A DNA stretch of 64,000 nt from Paenibacillus plantarum (GCF_013141695.1 NZ_WHNY01000060.1:404410-468409), one strand, 5' to 3'; counted from the stretch's first letter, positions 1 to 9,849 are shown. Numbers and translations: made by a program. The notes: generated by a model not told the origin, from the sequence alone.

Positions 1-2
1 GC

Positions 3-851
3 AACACCTCAGGCAATTCGGCCTATGCAGGGCAAGGGAATCACAACTTAACAGCCGCCGACGTTGACGGTGATGGCAAGGATGAAATCGTCTATGGTGC
101 GATGACGATTGATGATAACGGAGCTAAGAAATACAACACAGCGTTGGGTCATGGAGATGCCCTTCATGTCGGCGATTTGGATCCGAACAGTGCGGGACTT
201 GAAGTATTCAAAGTGATGGAAAGCACTAGCGCTACCTATGGAGCAGCCGTGTGGAATGCGGGAACTGGCGCCATCAAGTGGGGAGTGAATACAGGCGCTG
301 ATACGGGAAGAGGCATGTCGGCTGATATTGACCCACGGTATGCTGGGGAAGAAGTATGGGCAAGCAACGGTGTCGGGCTATACCAAATCAATGGTACCAA
401 AATCAGCTCCACGACCCCTTCATCCATTAATTTTGGTATCTGGTGGGATGGCGATGTGTCCCGTGAGCTTCTTGATCACAATTGGGATGGCACGAATGGG
501 GTTGGTCGCATTGATAAATGGAACTACACAGCTCTCAATACAACGACTTTATTAACCGCAACAGGAACCAATTCGAATAACTACACGAAAGGGAATCCAA
601 GCTTGCAAGCCGATCTATTAGGTGATTGGCGTGAAGAGGTCATTTGGCGGAAATCGGACAGCACAGCTTTACGCATCTATGCAACGCCGTATGAAACAAC
701 GACACGCCTGTGGACTTTAATGCATGATCCGCTTTACCGTCTGGATATCGCTTGGCAAAATGTCGCTTACAACCAACCGCCTCACACGAGTTACTATCTC
801 GGAACAGGCATGGCCACACCAACGCAGCCGAATATCTATACCACGCCATAA
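3..851 (+). CDS. Rhamnogalacturonan lyase, PL11 family, C-terminal part (5' end outside window)
   Basis: The reading frame is open from the first bases of the window, so this is the last 282 residues of a longer protein. It contains a calcium-loop-like stretch DVDGDGKDEIVYGAM followed by HGDALHVGDLDP and ends with LYRLDIAWQNVAYNQPPH and YYLGTG, all characteristic of the PL11 rhamnogalacturonan lyases (YesW/YesX type) that cleave the rhamnose-galacturonate backbone of pectin RG-I by beta-elimination. The family folds as an eight-bladed propeller, and the repeated DxDGDG-type loops bind calcium. The signal peptide and any other modules lie upstream and cannot be seen. It fits the pectin and arabinan theme of the window. 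Family assignment is firm; exo or endo mode cannot be judged from this fragment. Confidence 0.9.
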   Translation, partial: NTSGNSAYAGQGNHNLTAADVDGDGKDEIVYGAMTIDDNGAKKYNTALGHGDALHVGDLDPNSAGLEVFKVMESTSATYGAAVWNAGTGAIKWGVNTGADTGRGMSADIDPRYAGEEVWASNGVGLYQINGTKISSTTPSSINFGIWWDGDVSRELLDHNWDGTNGVGRIDKWNYTALNTTTLLTATGTNSNNYTKGNPSLQADLLGDWREEVIWRKSDSTALRIYATPYETTTRLWTLMHDPLYRLDIAWQNVAYNQPPHTSYYLGTGMATPTQPNIYTTP

Positions 852-894
852 AGTGAGAATGAGAGAATCGTACGGGTCAGTCCGGCGCTTCTTT

Positions 895-1740
895 TTATTC
901 CATTCTTAGCTGTTGAATACGCTTTCTACATACAGCAGGGGATGTCCCATAGAAAGCAGAAAACTGGCGAGAGAAATAAAAGGGATGATTGAATCCGACT
1001 TCCTCCGCAATTTCGGCCATCGTTAGTGAAGTCGTTTCTATGAGCTTTCTAGCTTGGCGAAGTCGAATTTTATTTAACATGTCCATGACGGATTCACCGG
1101 TCTGTCTTTTAAAGAGATGGGCGAACCTAGAAGGGGATAAGTTAACCAACGCAGCTAGTTCAGCAACCGTATATGGTTGATTATAATGTTGTGTAATCAG
1201 CGCTAACGTACGCGCTATGCGTGAATCGAGCGGATATTCGGGTTGCATGGCACTTTTGGACAGGAGAAGGAGGATTTTTTCTAGTGCATTGATAGCGAAT
1301 CTTTCGGAGTAGAAATCTGTTTCATCATTGTATTGAATTAATTCGTTAAAAGCGCTAAATACCTGAAGCGACTCATTTTCAGAATGAAAGCGAGCTAATC
1401 GTATGCCCTTAATCGCCTCTGGCAGCTGTAAAAGCGGTAACCATTCTTCCTTCGGGACAAAATGACACCAATAAAACTCCCATAGCGTATTCTCTGGCGT
1501 TCCGTAAAAATGGGGGGTGCCTGGTGTGATTAAAGTAACCTCATCCTGCTGGCATTCGAAAGTCTCTTTACCGTTGTTAAATAAACCTGTCCCTTTCAAT
1601 GTTAAGGTCAGATAATAATCTTTCGTACCGTTGGACCGTTTAACTTTGTAACCAAAGGACTGACGATAATGGCCGGAAATCAGCCTTCCAGGAATCGTAG
1701 TTAAATTCTCAGTGGCAGAAAAAGACATGAACTCAGTCAT
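895..1740 (-). CDS. AraC-family transcriptional regulator with cupin-type sensor domain
   Basis: A 281-residue one-component regulator. The N-terminal half (about 20-150) is a cupin-like AraC ligand-binding domain (LITPGTPHFYGTP, WEFYWCHF). The C-terminal 100 residues carry two helix-turn-helix motifs (YTVAELAALVNLSPSRFAHLFKR in two parts, then MAEIAEEVGFNHPFYFSRQF). An upstream ATG at 1764 is possible, but only the ATG at 1740 has a G-rich ribosome site about 10 nt in front, so I chose it. The gene is convergent with the PL11 gene and divergent from the MBL-fold gene, with a 160-bp intergenic region. It probably senses a sugar and controls the adjoining pectin genes; the ligand is unknown. 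Confidence 0.85.
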   Translation of the reverse strand: MTEFMSFSATENLTTIPGRLISGHYRQSFGYKVKRSNGTKDYYLTLTLKGTGLFNNGKETFECQQDEVTLITPGTPHFYGTPENTLWEFYWCHFVPKEEWLPLLQLPEAIKGIRLARFHSENESLQVFSAFNELIQYNDETDFYSERFAINALEKILLLLSKSAMQPEYPLDSRIARTLALITQHYNQPYTVAELAALVNLSPSRFAHLFKRQTGESVMDMLNKIRLRQARKLIETTSLTMAEIAEEVGFNHPFYFSRQFSAFYGTSPAVCRKRIQQLRME

Positions 1741-1903
1741 AATAGGATCGCCCCCATTACCCATTTAGTTACTAGTATATAGGATTTTATGGAAAAATAA
1801 ATCGTTGTAGGATACAGTGTGATAAAACTGCAAAAATTGATCTTACATTTGCTAACCCTTACAATGGAATTATTCGTTTGGTAAATATTCTGGAGGTGTA
1901 GGA

Positions 1904-2578
1904 ATGGGAGATCAAGCAGGAATTCAACCGTTTATTTTGGATATGGATGTTAATGGGAATCCATTCACTGTACACGCGGCATTACTTTGGGACGAGCAGG
2001 AAGTCATTCTCGTGGATACGGGTATCCCAGGCCAGTTAGGACTTATTCGCGAGCAACTTGCCGCAGCGTCATTTCCTTTTGAAAAGCTGACGAAAATCAT
2101 CATTACGCACCAGGACATGGATCACATTGGCAGCCTGCCAGAGCTGGTGGGCGCTGCAGAGGGACGGATCGAAGTGCTAGCGCACGAACTAGGTAAACCT
2201 TATATTCAAGGTGAAGTGCCCTTGGTTAAACGCAAGATTTTGGCTACGCCAACTAAAGTAGATGTAACGCTTCAGGATGGGGACGTACTCCCTTATGGCG
2301 GAGGCATTCAAGTTGTTTTTACGCCTGGACATACGCCAGATCATATCAGTCTGTATCACCTAGGCAGCAAAACATTAATTGCCGGGGATGCGCTTACGTC
2401 ACAAGATGGAGTGCTAATGCCCCCGAATCCTCAATTCACGCCGGACATGCCGTTAGCGCTCGAATCGGTAGCAAAGTTGCTGGACTATGACATTGAAACT
2501 GTCATCACTTATCATGGTGGCGTTTGTACGGACAATATTAAGGAGCGTCTCGCTGAAATTGCGCAAGGCCAGGCATAA
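1904..2578 (+). CDS. MBL-fold metallo-hydrolase
   Basis: A 224-residue cytoplasmic metallo-beta-lactamase-fold protein. The metal-binding motif reads THQDMDHIG (residues about 67-75), so the second His of the classical HxHxDH motif is Asp, a variant common in Bacillota MBL proteins. Later ligands are visible as GHTPDHI, AGDAL and the terminal YHGG. The length fits small single-domain hydrolases of the YflN/glyoxalase II type. The start has a clear GGAGGTG ribosome site at about 1892. It is followed after 10 nt by a small gene, probably in the same operon. Substrate is unknown. Confidence 0.85.
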   Translation: MGDQAGIQPFILDMDVNGNPFTVHAALLWDEQEVILVDTGIPGQLGLIREQLAAASFPFEKLTKIIITHQDMDHIGSLPELVGAAEGRIEVLAHELGKPYIQGEVPLVKRKILATPTKVDVTLQDGDVLPYGGGIQVVFTPGHTPDHISLYHLGSKTLIAGDALTSQDGVLMPPNPQFTPDMPLALESVAKLLDYDIETVITYHGGVCTDNIKERLAEIAQGQA

Positions 2579-2588
2579 GGAGCGTCCT

Positions 2589-2900
2589 ATGGATCCCACA
2601 GTCAAACAAGCTTTAGACACAACTCTTCATAACTGGCAGACCATGACCTCCTATCAAAGCGATGAGAAAGAAGCTGTGGCCGATCAATTCCAATCTTCGT
2701 TCTATGTATTTATTGATACCGTCCGTGATTGGGTACTCCGTCAAGATCCCATGCCTCTAAGCCTGGATGATATGCTTGAAATCGAGATGATCCAAGATAT
2801 TTTCGACCTACTGCCTGCTCCCTTGCATTTGAATTTGGAAACGGAACTAGAATTAATTCTGGATCGTGTAGAACGAGTGGATGAGGATAAATACGATTGA
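2589..2900 (+). CDS. Small acidic hypothetical protein
   Basis: A 103-residue acidic protein of unknown function. An ATG in the same frame exists at 2487, inside the preceding gene, but the ATG at 2589 has AAGGAG immediately upstream (2578-2583) and starts just after the MBL-fold stop codon, so it is the likely start. Nearly all residues look helical, with no cysteine, no signal peptide and no membrane segment. It is followed by a rho-independent terminator, so it closes the two-gene operon. I do not recognise the family. Confidence 0.7.
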   Translation: MDPTVKQALDTTLHNWQTMTSYQSDEKEAVADQFQSSFYVFIDTVRDWVLRQDPMPLSLDDMLEIEMIQDIFDLLPAPLHLNLETELELILDRVERVDEDKYD

Positions 2901-2903
2901 TGT

Positions 2904-2943
2904 AAGACTCAACCCCATGTCATGTATGGAGTTGGGTCTTTTC
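2904..2943 (+). terminator. Rho-independent terminator
   Basis: The arms AAGACTCAAC (2904-2913) and GTTGGGTCTT (2931-2940) pair with one G-T wobble and are followed by T residues. It ends the MBL-fold operon. Confidence 0.7.
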
Positions 2944-3048
2944 TCATTGGAGACGAAATCCATTGTTTTCTATCTCCCCTTGGTGGTAAAGTGATTGCAA
3001 GACAATCATGATCTCACGGGCACATCACTTATAAGGGATTGAGAAACC

Positions 3049-4611
3049 ATGAAGCTGATCATTATTGAAGATGAGCAGGATATCTTGCAAGGTATGGCCG
3101 AGGCTGTGGCTGCGATTGCCGCGCACGAATTAGAGATTTTCACCGTTACGAATTCGGAAGAGGCTACTGAACTGATTAGACGTCATAAACCGGAAATCAT
3201 TATTTCCGATATTGTCCTGCCGCAGCAGTCGGGGATTGAGATGCTTCAAGCGATTCAATTGCCAGACTATCATCCCAAGATCATTATGGTAAGCGGTTAC
3301 AGTGACTTCCAATACGCACAGCGCAGCATGCAGCTTGGTGCGATGGATTATTTGTTAAAGCCATTTTCGAAAGAGGATTTTAGCACGAAAATCAAGCAGG
3401 TTGTCGAGATGATTGAAGGTGAACGAAGGAATGACCAGTACATCTCGGGGCAAATGAAGCAGGCGGAGCTTGGGAAGAAGCTGCTCCAGAATAAATTCTT
3501 GCTAAGCTTATGTATGACCCCAACGGTCTTGCAGGAGCATATCTTCCACCGTTTGCAAATGTGGGAGCTCACATGGCTGGCTAGTGCTAATTTCTCTGTG
3601 ATTGCCTTGGGTATTGTGCGACAAGATCGGCTAAGCCCAGTAGATAAGCAAGCGGAGTTAGAAAACTTTGCCGTCGGGAACATTACGGAGGAACTCATTG
3701 AGGGTTTTCAGCCGTCTGTCGTGTTCCCGAATATCCATCACAATTGGATACTAATTGCGCCTAGTGAAGTCATCGAGTCATTGGTGGAGGCGATCCAATC
3801 CCACGTATGGCAGTATCAAAAGTTAACATTAGGCTTCGGGATCAGTGAAGAGCAGTTCTCGTTCCAGAGTATTTCGACCGCGTACCAGCAAGCCTTGAAA
3901 GCATTGAAGATGGTCTATATGACCCCAGGCCATAACGTTCATACGTATGCGGAGGAGCTTCAGTCAGACCAGGAGCCGAGTCGATTGTCTTTTGAATTAG
4001 CTGCGAGTGGCATGCTGCAGGGCGATTTGGACCAAATAAGCAAGACGGTCGATCACATCGTTGGTTATTACGTCTCCGCACAGGAAGTGAAGGACTATCA
4101 GGACGTTTCGAAGAAATGTCTGGAATGGATTTTGAATTTGCATAGTGTGCTGCGGGATAAATATGCGGTTCCGGTGAATCAAATTCCGATGTCATTGTGG
4201 GAAGATCTCGAGCAGTGCGAACAATTGGAACAATTAAAAGCGCTTATGCTGACGTACTTAACGGGTGTAGCAAAGCGAGTGGCCAGCAGTCATTCCAATG
4301 CCATTATTGAAAAGGCTAAGAACCTGTTGGACACGCAGTATGCGCAGCACATCACGTTACAGAGCGTCGCGGATCAATTAGCGATCCATCCCGTCTGGCT
4401 CAGTCAGTTATTTAAGAAGGAGACGGGTACGAACTTTTTGGATTATATGACTGAGCTGCGCATTGAGCAATCGAAGAAACTGCTGCGCGACAGTCAGTTG
4501 AAAATATATGAGATCGCCGAGCAAGTGGGATATCAGGATTTGCAGTATTTCGGCAAGCTGTTTAAAAAGCGAACAGGGCAGACCCCGAAGGAGTTTCGAT
4601 ACGGCAAATGA
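3049..4611 (+). CDS. Response regulator, AraC-type (YesN-like)
   Basis: A 520-residue response regulator. The receiver domain is residues 1-125, with acidic pair E7/D8, phospho-acceptor D54 in IIISDIVLP, the T/S position in MVSGYSDF and the Lys in LLKPFSKED. A long central region links to a C-terminal AraC DNA-binding domain (about 420-520) with helix-turn-helix motifs ITLQSVADQLAIHPVWLSQLF and IYEIAEQVGYQDLQYFGKLF, quoted in parts. The stop overlaps the kinase start in an ATGA, so the two are translationally coupled. It probably activates the transporter genes that follow at 6506 in response to an imported or extracellular sugar. Assignment to the YesN class is firm; the target is inferred from position. 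Confidence 0.93.
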   Translation: MKLIIIEDEQDILQGMAEAVAAIAAHELEIFTVTNSEEATELIRRHKPEIIISDIVLPQQSGIEMLQAIQLPDYHPKIIMVSGYSDFQYAQRSMQLGAMDYLLKPFSKEDFSTKIKQVVEMIEGERRNDQYISGQMKQAELGKKLLQNKFLLSLCMTPTVLQEHIFHRLQMWELTWLASANFSVIALGIVRQDRLSPVDKQAELENFAVGNITEELIEGFQPSVVFPNIHHNWILIAPSEVIESLVEAIQSHVWQYQKLTLGFGISEEQFSFQSISTAYQQALKALKMVYMTPGHNVHTYAEELQSDQEPSRLSFELAASGMLQGDLDQISKTVDHIVGYYVSAQEVKDYQDVSKKCLEWILNLHSVLRDKYAVPVNQIPMSLWEDLEQCEQLEQLKALMLTYLTGVAKRVASSHSNAIIEKAKNLLDTQYAQHITLQSVADQLAIHPVWLSQLFKKETGTNFLDYMTELRIEQSKKLLRDSQLKIYEIAEQVGYQDLQYFGKLFKKRTGQTPKEFRYGK

Positions 4612-6347
4612 ACTTATTTCAAAAGCTGCTGCTGCCCTTGATGGTTGCCATTTTTATCCCTGTCGTGCTGCTGGGCTACTTGTCCTATGAGCGTTCGAAA
4701 ATGCAGGTTGAGGACGTCACGTCTGCCTTCCTGCAGGATAATCTCCAGCATAATACGGAGAAGGTGAATGAGTTTCTGACGGAGCTCGATACGGCAGGGT
4801 TCCGTGTCATTGCCTCCTCGAAGCTGCAGAGCATGCTGCAGAATCCGCCGCCGCAGGATTTTTTTCAAGAAGCGGAATTCATCAGTGAGATGAAAGGGAT
4901 CACAGAGGAGCTTCGCGGGTCCTATGAGTTGTTCATTTTGCCGAATCATTATGAGAACTATCCGAACTATATGAATAGCCATTCGTCTTTCGGGTTGGAG
5001 CTGACAAGAGAGCGCATCGCGAAATCCTTCGAGTTAGGCGGGAAAGCCTATTGGGCCTTCGAGACCGGACAAGGAGGAGCGTCCAAAGATCTCTATTACA
5101 TCCGGGCGATTCGCACGCTTACTGATTTTCAGAATGCCGGTGTGATGGTGTTCAAAATATCGAATACGTGGATGGCTACACAGCTAATTACGCCTTCACA
5201 ATACCCGCACTTCCGGTTGCTGCTCGCGGATGGGCAGGCGAATATCCTTGCTTCTAATTTACCGGTGAAACCGGAAGAGTCGTTTTCGTTGCCAACTGTT
5301 CCTCTTCAAGGTCAGAATAGTACGTTTGAAACCGAGGAGATGCAAGGGAAATCCTATTATGTAGCTTCTCAAGCCATAGCGGATAGCGGGAAGGATCTGT
5401 GGAGCTTGATTGCTACCATTCCAGTATCTGACTTAACCGTTCGAATTGATGGGATTAAGGCATTTACCTTCTGGATGTTCGTTGGGAGTCTGTTTATTAT
5501 CTTCGTTATGCTATTCTTCATTGTTCGCCAGTTCACCACACCGATCCAAGAGGTTGTCAGGCATATGCGGCAGGTTCAGCTTGGGCGACTGCTCTATTTC
5601 ACGAAATTCGCTACGAAGAAGGACGAAATCGGGCAAATGGTTCGTGGTTTTAACTCGATGATTCAAGGGATGGAAAGTCTGCTGCAGACGACCAGAGAGA
5701 TAGAATCCGAGAAGCAGCAGCTTCAGCAGCGCATGTTGATTAACCAAATCAATCCCCACTTCCTCTATAACACGCTCGATTCGATTAAATGGAAAGCAGA
5801 GTCGGCGCATGAGAAAACCATTGGAGACATGGTGACGACGCTAGCCAATATGCTTCGTTTCAGCATGAATGAGGAGAACGAATGGACAACCATTGAGCGA
5901 GAACTGGAGCATGTGAGAAACTATCTGAACATTGAGCTCATGCGCAATAATCAGGCCTTTCAGGTCCTATTCGATGTTCAACCTTCGTTACTCCATCTGA
6001 AAATCTTAAAGCTGCTCGTTCAACCGCTCTTAGAAAATGCTGTCCGACACGGCATGAATAAATTAACGGAACGCAAAGGTAAGATCCTGGTGACGGTGTA
6101 CCAAGAAGAGGCAGATCTCATCATCCTCGTTGAGGATAATGGGAATGGCTGCGAAGCCGATCAACTAGAGTCTTATAAATGGACATCTCCCGTCCAAGGA
6201 GCTACGGAAGGCGGTATCGGGCTGTACAATGTGCACCGAAGATTACAACTGCACTATGGCCCCCATTATGGCGTAGAGGTAGAGAACCGTGTACCACATG
6301 GGTTTAAAGCAACGTTGCGCCATCCGATTCTGGAATCAAATGAGTAA
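4608..6347 (+). CDS. Sensor histidine kinase, YesM-like
   Basis: A 579-residue membrane kinase. A first transmembrane helix lies at residues 4-26, an extracytoplasmic sensor domain at about 30-280 (dCache-like by size) and a second helix at about 285-308. A HAMP domain follows, then the His_kinase domain with phospho-acceptor at about H384 in NQINPHFLYNTLD, then the HATPase domain with N-box LLENAVRHG and G-boxes DNGNG and GGIGLYNV. The order is that of B. subtilis YesM. It shares the 4-nt ATGA overlap with its regulator and is followed by a terminator, so sensor and transporter are separate transcripts. The ligand is probably a saccharide, possibly presented by the binding protein. Confidence 0.93.
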   Translation: MNLFQKLLLPLMVAIFIPVVLLGYLSYERSKMQVEDVTSAFLQDNLQHNTEKVNEFLTELDTAGFRVIASSKLQSMLQNPPPQDFFQEAEFISEMKGITEELRGSYELFILPNHYENYPNYMNSHSSFGLELTRERIAKSFELGGKAYWAFETGQGGASKDLYYIRAIRTLTDFQNAGVMVFKISNTWMATQLITPSQYPHFRLLLADGQANILASNLPVKPEESFSLPTVPLQGQNSTFETEEMQGKSYYVASQAIADSGKDLWSLIATIPVSDLTVRIDGIKAFTFWMFVGSLFIIFVMLFFIVRQFTTPIQEVVRHMRQVQLGRLLYFTKFATKKDEIGQMVRGFNSMIQGMESLLQTTREIESEKQQLQQRMLINQINPHFLYNTLDSIKWKAESAHEKTIGDMVTTLANMLRFSMNEENEWTTIERELEHVRNYLNIELMRNNQAFQVLFDVQPSLLHLKILKLLVQPLLENAVRHGMNKLTERKGKILVTVYQEEADLIILVEDNGNGCEADQLESYKWTSPVQGATEGGIGLYNVHRRLQLHYGPHYGVEVENRVPHGFKATLRHPILESNE

Positions 6348-6354
6348 TTAACAG

Positions 6355-6384
6355 AAAGCGAGGGAATGTAGCCTTGCTTTTTTT
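6355..6384 (+). terminator. Rho-independent terminator after the two-component system
   Basis: The arms AAAGCGAGG (6355-6363) and CCTTGCTTT (6372-6380) pair with one wobble and run into a T tract. This separates the regulator pair from the transporter genes, which then need their own promoter in 6385-6505. Confidence 0.75.
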
Positions 6385-6505
6385 GCCTTAAAAATGTCAT
6401 GTGTTTCTTTAATTCTGCCCTGTTACCCCCTATCTGGAAAAAGCTTATCATGAATCTATCGGGAGGCAAGGTTAACTCAGCCAGATAGAAAGCGGGGACA
6501 CAGCG

Positions 6506-7432
6506 ATGCAGAGAACATCGACACTTACAAGAAAGCTTAGCGTCATTTGGTCATTTCGTGTTTTATACGCCATGCTGCTTCCAGGCTTGATTTATTACGC
6601 GGTATATCGCTATAGTCCAATGTTTGGCGCTATGATCGCGTTTAAGAATTTCAATGTCATGCTTGGGGTATTCGACAGTCCATGGGCAAGCCCGTGGTAC
6701 GCACATTTCAAAACGTTTTATGATTCACCGTACTTCTTCACTTTACTAAGGAACACTTTCCTTATCAGCATTTATAAGCTGCTGTTCGGTATGGTGCCGG
6801 GAATCGCCTTAGCTATTTTGTTAAGTGAAGTCAGGGCTCGCTTCTTCAAAAGATTCGTGCAAACGGTCACGTATTTACCGCATTTTCTGTCCTGGATCAT
6901 CATTTACGGGATTGCGGCAGCGTTCCTCTCGGAAACGGATGGGCTGGTCAATCTGTGGGTGAAGAATGTCGGCGGGGACGCGATTTCGTTCCTAACTTCG
7001 ACGACATGGTTTCGTACGATTCTCGTCGCATCGGATGTCTGGAAGGATATCGGTTGGACGGCCATCATTTATTTGGCAGCCATTACGAGCATTGATCCGA
7101 CCCTGTATGAAGCGGCACGCATCGACGGCTCAGGAAGAATTCGTATGATTTGGCATGTGACCCTTCCGGGTATACGCCATGTCATCATCCTGCTCCTCAT
7201 TCTGAAGCTTGGACAGATTCTTGATGCTGGTTTCGACCAAATTTATATTATGTACAATGTGCAGGTGTATGAGGTTGCCGACATTATCGATACGTGGGTA
7301 TTCCGTACAGGTCTAGAAGAGTTGAATTTTAGCTTAGCTGCAGCAGTTGGATTGTTTAAATCCGTTGTCGGTTTCGTGCTGGTCATCACAGCGAATCGCA
7401 TAGCTAGACGTTGGGGGGAAGGCGTATGGTAA
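6506..7432 (+). CDS. ABC transporter permease, LplB/YtcP type
   Basis: A 308-residue inner-membrane permease with six predicted helices. It has the N-terminal signature LPGLIYYAVYRYSPMFGAMIAFKNF of the LplB subgroup (quoted region about residues 24-50) and the cytoplasmic EAA loop EAARIDGSGRIRMIWHVTLPG-like at about 206-226, which docks the ATPase. It works with the next gene as a heterodimeric channel for an oligosaccharide. No ATPase gene is nearby; as in B. subtilis, a shared MsmX-type ATPase elsewhere probably energises it. A GGGG ribosome site precedes the ATG by 9 nt. Confidence 0.93.
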   Translation: MQRTSTLTRKLSVIWSFRVLYAMLLPGLIYYAVYRYSPMFGAMIAFKNFNVMLGVFDSPWASPWYAHFKTFYDSPYFFTLLRNTFLISIYKLLFGMVPGIALAILLSEVRARFFKRFVQTVTYLPHFLSWIIIYGIAAAFLSETDGLVNLWVKNVGGDAISFLTSTTWFRTILVASDVWKDIGWTAIIYLAAITSIDPTLYEAARIDGSGRIRMIWHVTLPGIRHVIILLLILKLGQILDAGFDQIYIMYNVQVYEVADIIDTWVFRTGLEELNFSLAAAVGLFKSVVGFVLVITANRIARRWGEGVW

Positions 7433-8286
7433 AAAGTAAACAAGAGGTCTGGTTCGATGTCCTTGTCTATCTGATCCTTGCCCTTCTCGTCGTATCTGTC
7501 ATATTTCCGCTCATGTACGTGCTATCCGTGTCGTTGACGCCGCTTAGTGAAGTACTCAAAAATGGCGGCTTCGTAGCATTCCCGAGAAAATTAACATTAG
7601 AAGCCTACTCGGCTTTCATCCACGATCCTACGATACCTAGAGCGTATGGAGTTACGATCTTCATTACGGTTGTGGGAACATTGCTGAATTTGCTAGTCAC
7701 AACGATGATGGCTTATCCGCTTAGTAAGAGTAGGTTACCTGGAAGAAACATCCTCCTGTTCTTGGTTGCCTTCACGCTTCTATTCAATGGCGGTGTCGTG
7801 CCGACCTATCTAATTGTCAAAGCGACGGGGTTAATTAATTCCGTCTGGTCGTTAATTATTCCAAGCCTGGTCTGGTCTTTTAACTTATTGATTATGAAAA
7901 CATTTTTCGAAAATCTCCCGGAAAGTCTCGATGAGGCTGCCCGAATCGACGGTGCTGGTGAGCTGCGGATACTTTGGACCATTGTGCTCCCGCTCTCGTT
8001 GCCCATTATTGCGACAATCGGTCTCTTCTATGCGGTTGGTCACTGGAATGAATTTTTCCAAGCGATCATGTATGTCAATGATACGAGTAAGTACCCGCTC
8101 CAAGTCGTCTTAAAGACAATCTTGATTAACTCGATGCTGCCGCCTATGGATATAGAGAGTGTACTACCTACGCAATCCTTGCAAATGGCTGCGGTTGTTC
8201 TATCTGCGGTACCGATCATCATCGTGTATCCGTTCATCCAGAAGTATTTTACACAAGGCGTTCTGCTTGGCGGTATTAAAGGGTAA
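7426..8286 (+). CDS. ABC transporter permease, LplC/YtcP type
   Basis: A 286-residue permease partner of the preceding gene. Six membrane helices can be seen and an EAA loop with DEAARIDGAGELRILW at about residues 168-185. The frame stays open to an ATG at 7411, but the ATG at 7426 has GGGGGGAAGG in front and overlaps the upstream gene by 7 nt, a normal coupled start. The protein ends with GVLLGGIKG, the conserved C-terminus of this subgroup. Confidence 0.93.
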   Translation: MVKSKQEVWFDVLVYLILALLVVSVIFPLMYVLSVSLTPLSEVLKNGGFVAFPRKLTLEAYSAFIHDPTIPRAYGVTIFITVVGTLLNLLVTTMMAYPLSKSRLPGRNILLFLVAFTLLFNGGVVPTYLIVKATGLINSVWSLIIPSLVWSFNLLIMKTFFENLPESLDEAARIDGAGELRILWTIVLPLSLPIIATIGLFYAVGHWNEFFQAIMYVNDTSKYPLQVVLKTILINSMLPPMDIESVLPTQSLQMAAVVLSAVPIIIVYPFIQKYFTQGVLLGGIKG

Positions 8287-8319
8287 TGGGATTCTAAGTA
8301 GATGAGAGGGGATTTACAG

Positions 8320-9849
8320 ATGAAGAAAATGTTCGCAGTAGCCGTATCAACGATGTTAATTGGTTGTGTTGTGGTAACGGGGTGTTCGTCGAAATCCGAA
8401 AGCGGTCAAGAGAAAAGCACAGCACCAAGCACGACAGCGGCCGCAGGTCCGGTGAAAATTAATTTGTTCATAGGCGGATCCAACTATCCGGGAATGGCTG
8501 ACGACTTCATTTTGAGCAAACTGAATAAAGATTTAAATATGGATTTGCAATTTAACGTCGGTGCGACAGACTATGATCAACAGTTGAATGTGAAAATCGC
8601 CGGGGGCTCTACACCTGATATTTTCTCCGTATCCAAGGTGCAGCTCGCTAACTATGTGAAGCAGGGGATTCTGCTGGATTTGACCCCCTATATGGATAAA
8701 ATGCCGAATATCAAAGCGAAGCTGAAGGATGTTGATTTGAATAAAGGCAAGGTAGATGGCAAGCAATATGCGATTGCGAAACGTGCCTATCTGCCGATGT
8801 CGAGTTATTGGGTTCGCCAAGACTGGCTGGATAAACTGGGCTTACAGTCTCCGAAAACGTTGGATGAATTGAAGGCTGTAGCGAAGGCTTTTACAGAGCG
8901 CGATCCCGATGGCAATGGCAAAAAAGATACGTACGGCATTACGGGAATTGGCATTGGAACACCAGATGCTGTGAATACGCCAAGTACATTTGACCCTGTA
9001 TTCTCCGCATTCGGCGTGGCTTCTCCAGGGCAGTTCATGATTAAGGACAATAAAGTTGTGTATTCCACGACACAGCCGGAAACGAAGCAAGCATTATCCT
9101 ACATTAAGGACATGATTAGCGAGGGCTTGGTCGATCCAGAGTTTATGACGAACAAAGGGCTTAAGCATCAGGAGAAAGCTTTTAAAGGTCAAGCAGGCAT
9201 TCTATATATCAACTGGGGCGAAATGACCAAGGACGATTATATTGCGCAGTACAAAGCTGTGAATCCAGCAGCAAATTGGGTACAGATGGATGCGTTAACA
9301 GGTCCAGGAGGTAAGTACCAAGGTTATTTTGATATCAGTGCTACAGGTGGACGGTTTGCTGTGTCCAAGGAGGTCGCGAAGGATCCTGCGAAGCTGAATA
9401 AAATCTTAGAATACTTCAACTATATCGCAGATGGCCCGGGCTATTTAACAACGATGTACGGCATCGAAGGTACGCATTATAAAATGGAGAACAACATCCC
9501 TGTCGTGACGGACAGCTCCAAAACAGGCTTCGCCTTCAATCACCAACTGACAGGGCGAGATGAGAAGAATTACTTGAAAGCGAAATTCATGAAGCAGCTG
9601 CCGTTTATTGATTTTGCTGAGAAACAACCGCGCATTGAAACGTATACAGAGCTTATTCCAAATCCGGAGGGCGTATCGATTAGTGATAAAAATCGCTTCG
9701 AGAGCGAAGAGATTACGAAGTTTATTTTCGGGAAAAGTCCATTAGACAGCTTTGATGCTTTCACGAAAACATTAGAGACGAACTATCAACTATCGAAATA
9801 TGTGGAGCAAGGCAACTTGGTACTGAAGCCACTGGGCTATATCAAGTAG
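8320..9849 (+). CDS. Extracellular solute-binding lipoprotein, LplA-like
   Basis: A 509-residue lipoprotein. The signal peptide ends in lipobox VVTGC with the acylated Cys at residue 22. The mature protein is a two-lobe sugar-binding fold. Around residue 200 it has DPDGNGKKDTYG, a calcium-loop-like signature typical of the large LplA/YtcQ binding proteins. An upstream in-frame ATG at 8302 is less likely because AGAGGGG lies 8 nt before the ATG at 8320. It captures the oligosaccharide for the two permeases directly upstream. The substrate cannot be read from sequence; the linked PL8 lyase suggests acidic or unsaturated oligosaccharides. Confidence 0.92.
   Translation: MKKMFAVAVSTMLIGCVVVTGCSSKSESGQEKSTAPSTTAAAGPVKINLFIGGSNYPGMADDFILSKLNKDLNMDLQFNVGATDYDQQLNVKIAGGSTPDIFSVSKVQLANYVKQGILLDLTPYMDKMPNIKAKLKDVDLNKGKVDGKQYAIAKRAYLPMSSYWVRQDWLDKLGLQSPKTLDELKAVAKAFTERDPDGNGKKDTYGITGIGIGTPDAVNTPSTFDPVFSAFGVASPGQFMIKDNKVVYSTTQPETKQALSYIKDMISEGLVDPEFMTNKGLKHQEKAFKGQAGILYINWGEMTKDDYIAQYKAVNPAANWVQMDALTGPGGKYQGYFDISATGGRFAVSKEVAKDPAKLNKILEYFNYIADGPGYLTTMYGIEGTHYKMENNIPVVTDSSKTGFAFNHQLTGRDEKNYLKAKFMKQLPFIDFAEKQPRIETYTELIPNPEGVSISDKNRFESEEITKFIFGKSPLDSFDAFTKTLETNYQLSKYVEQGNLVLKPLGYIK

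Noticed and set aside
3130..4195. Minus-strand ORFs inside the response regulator gene
   Set aside because: They are shadows of a clear receiver plus AraC protein, lack ribosome sites and show no recognisable domains.
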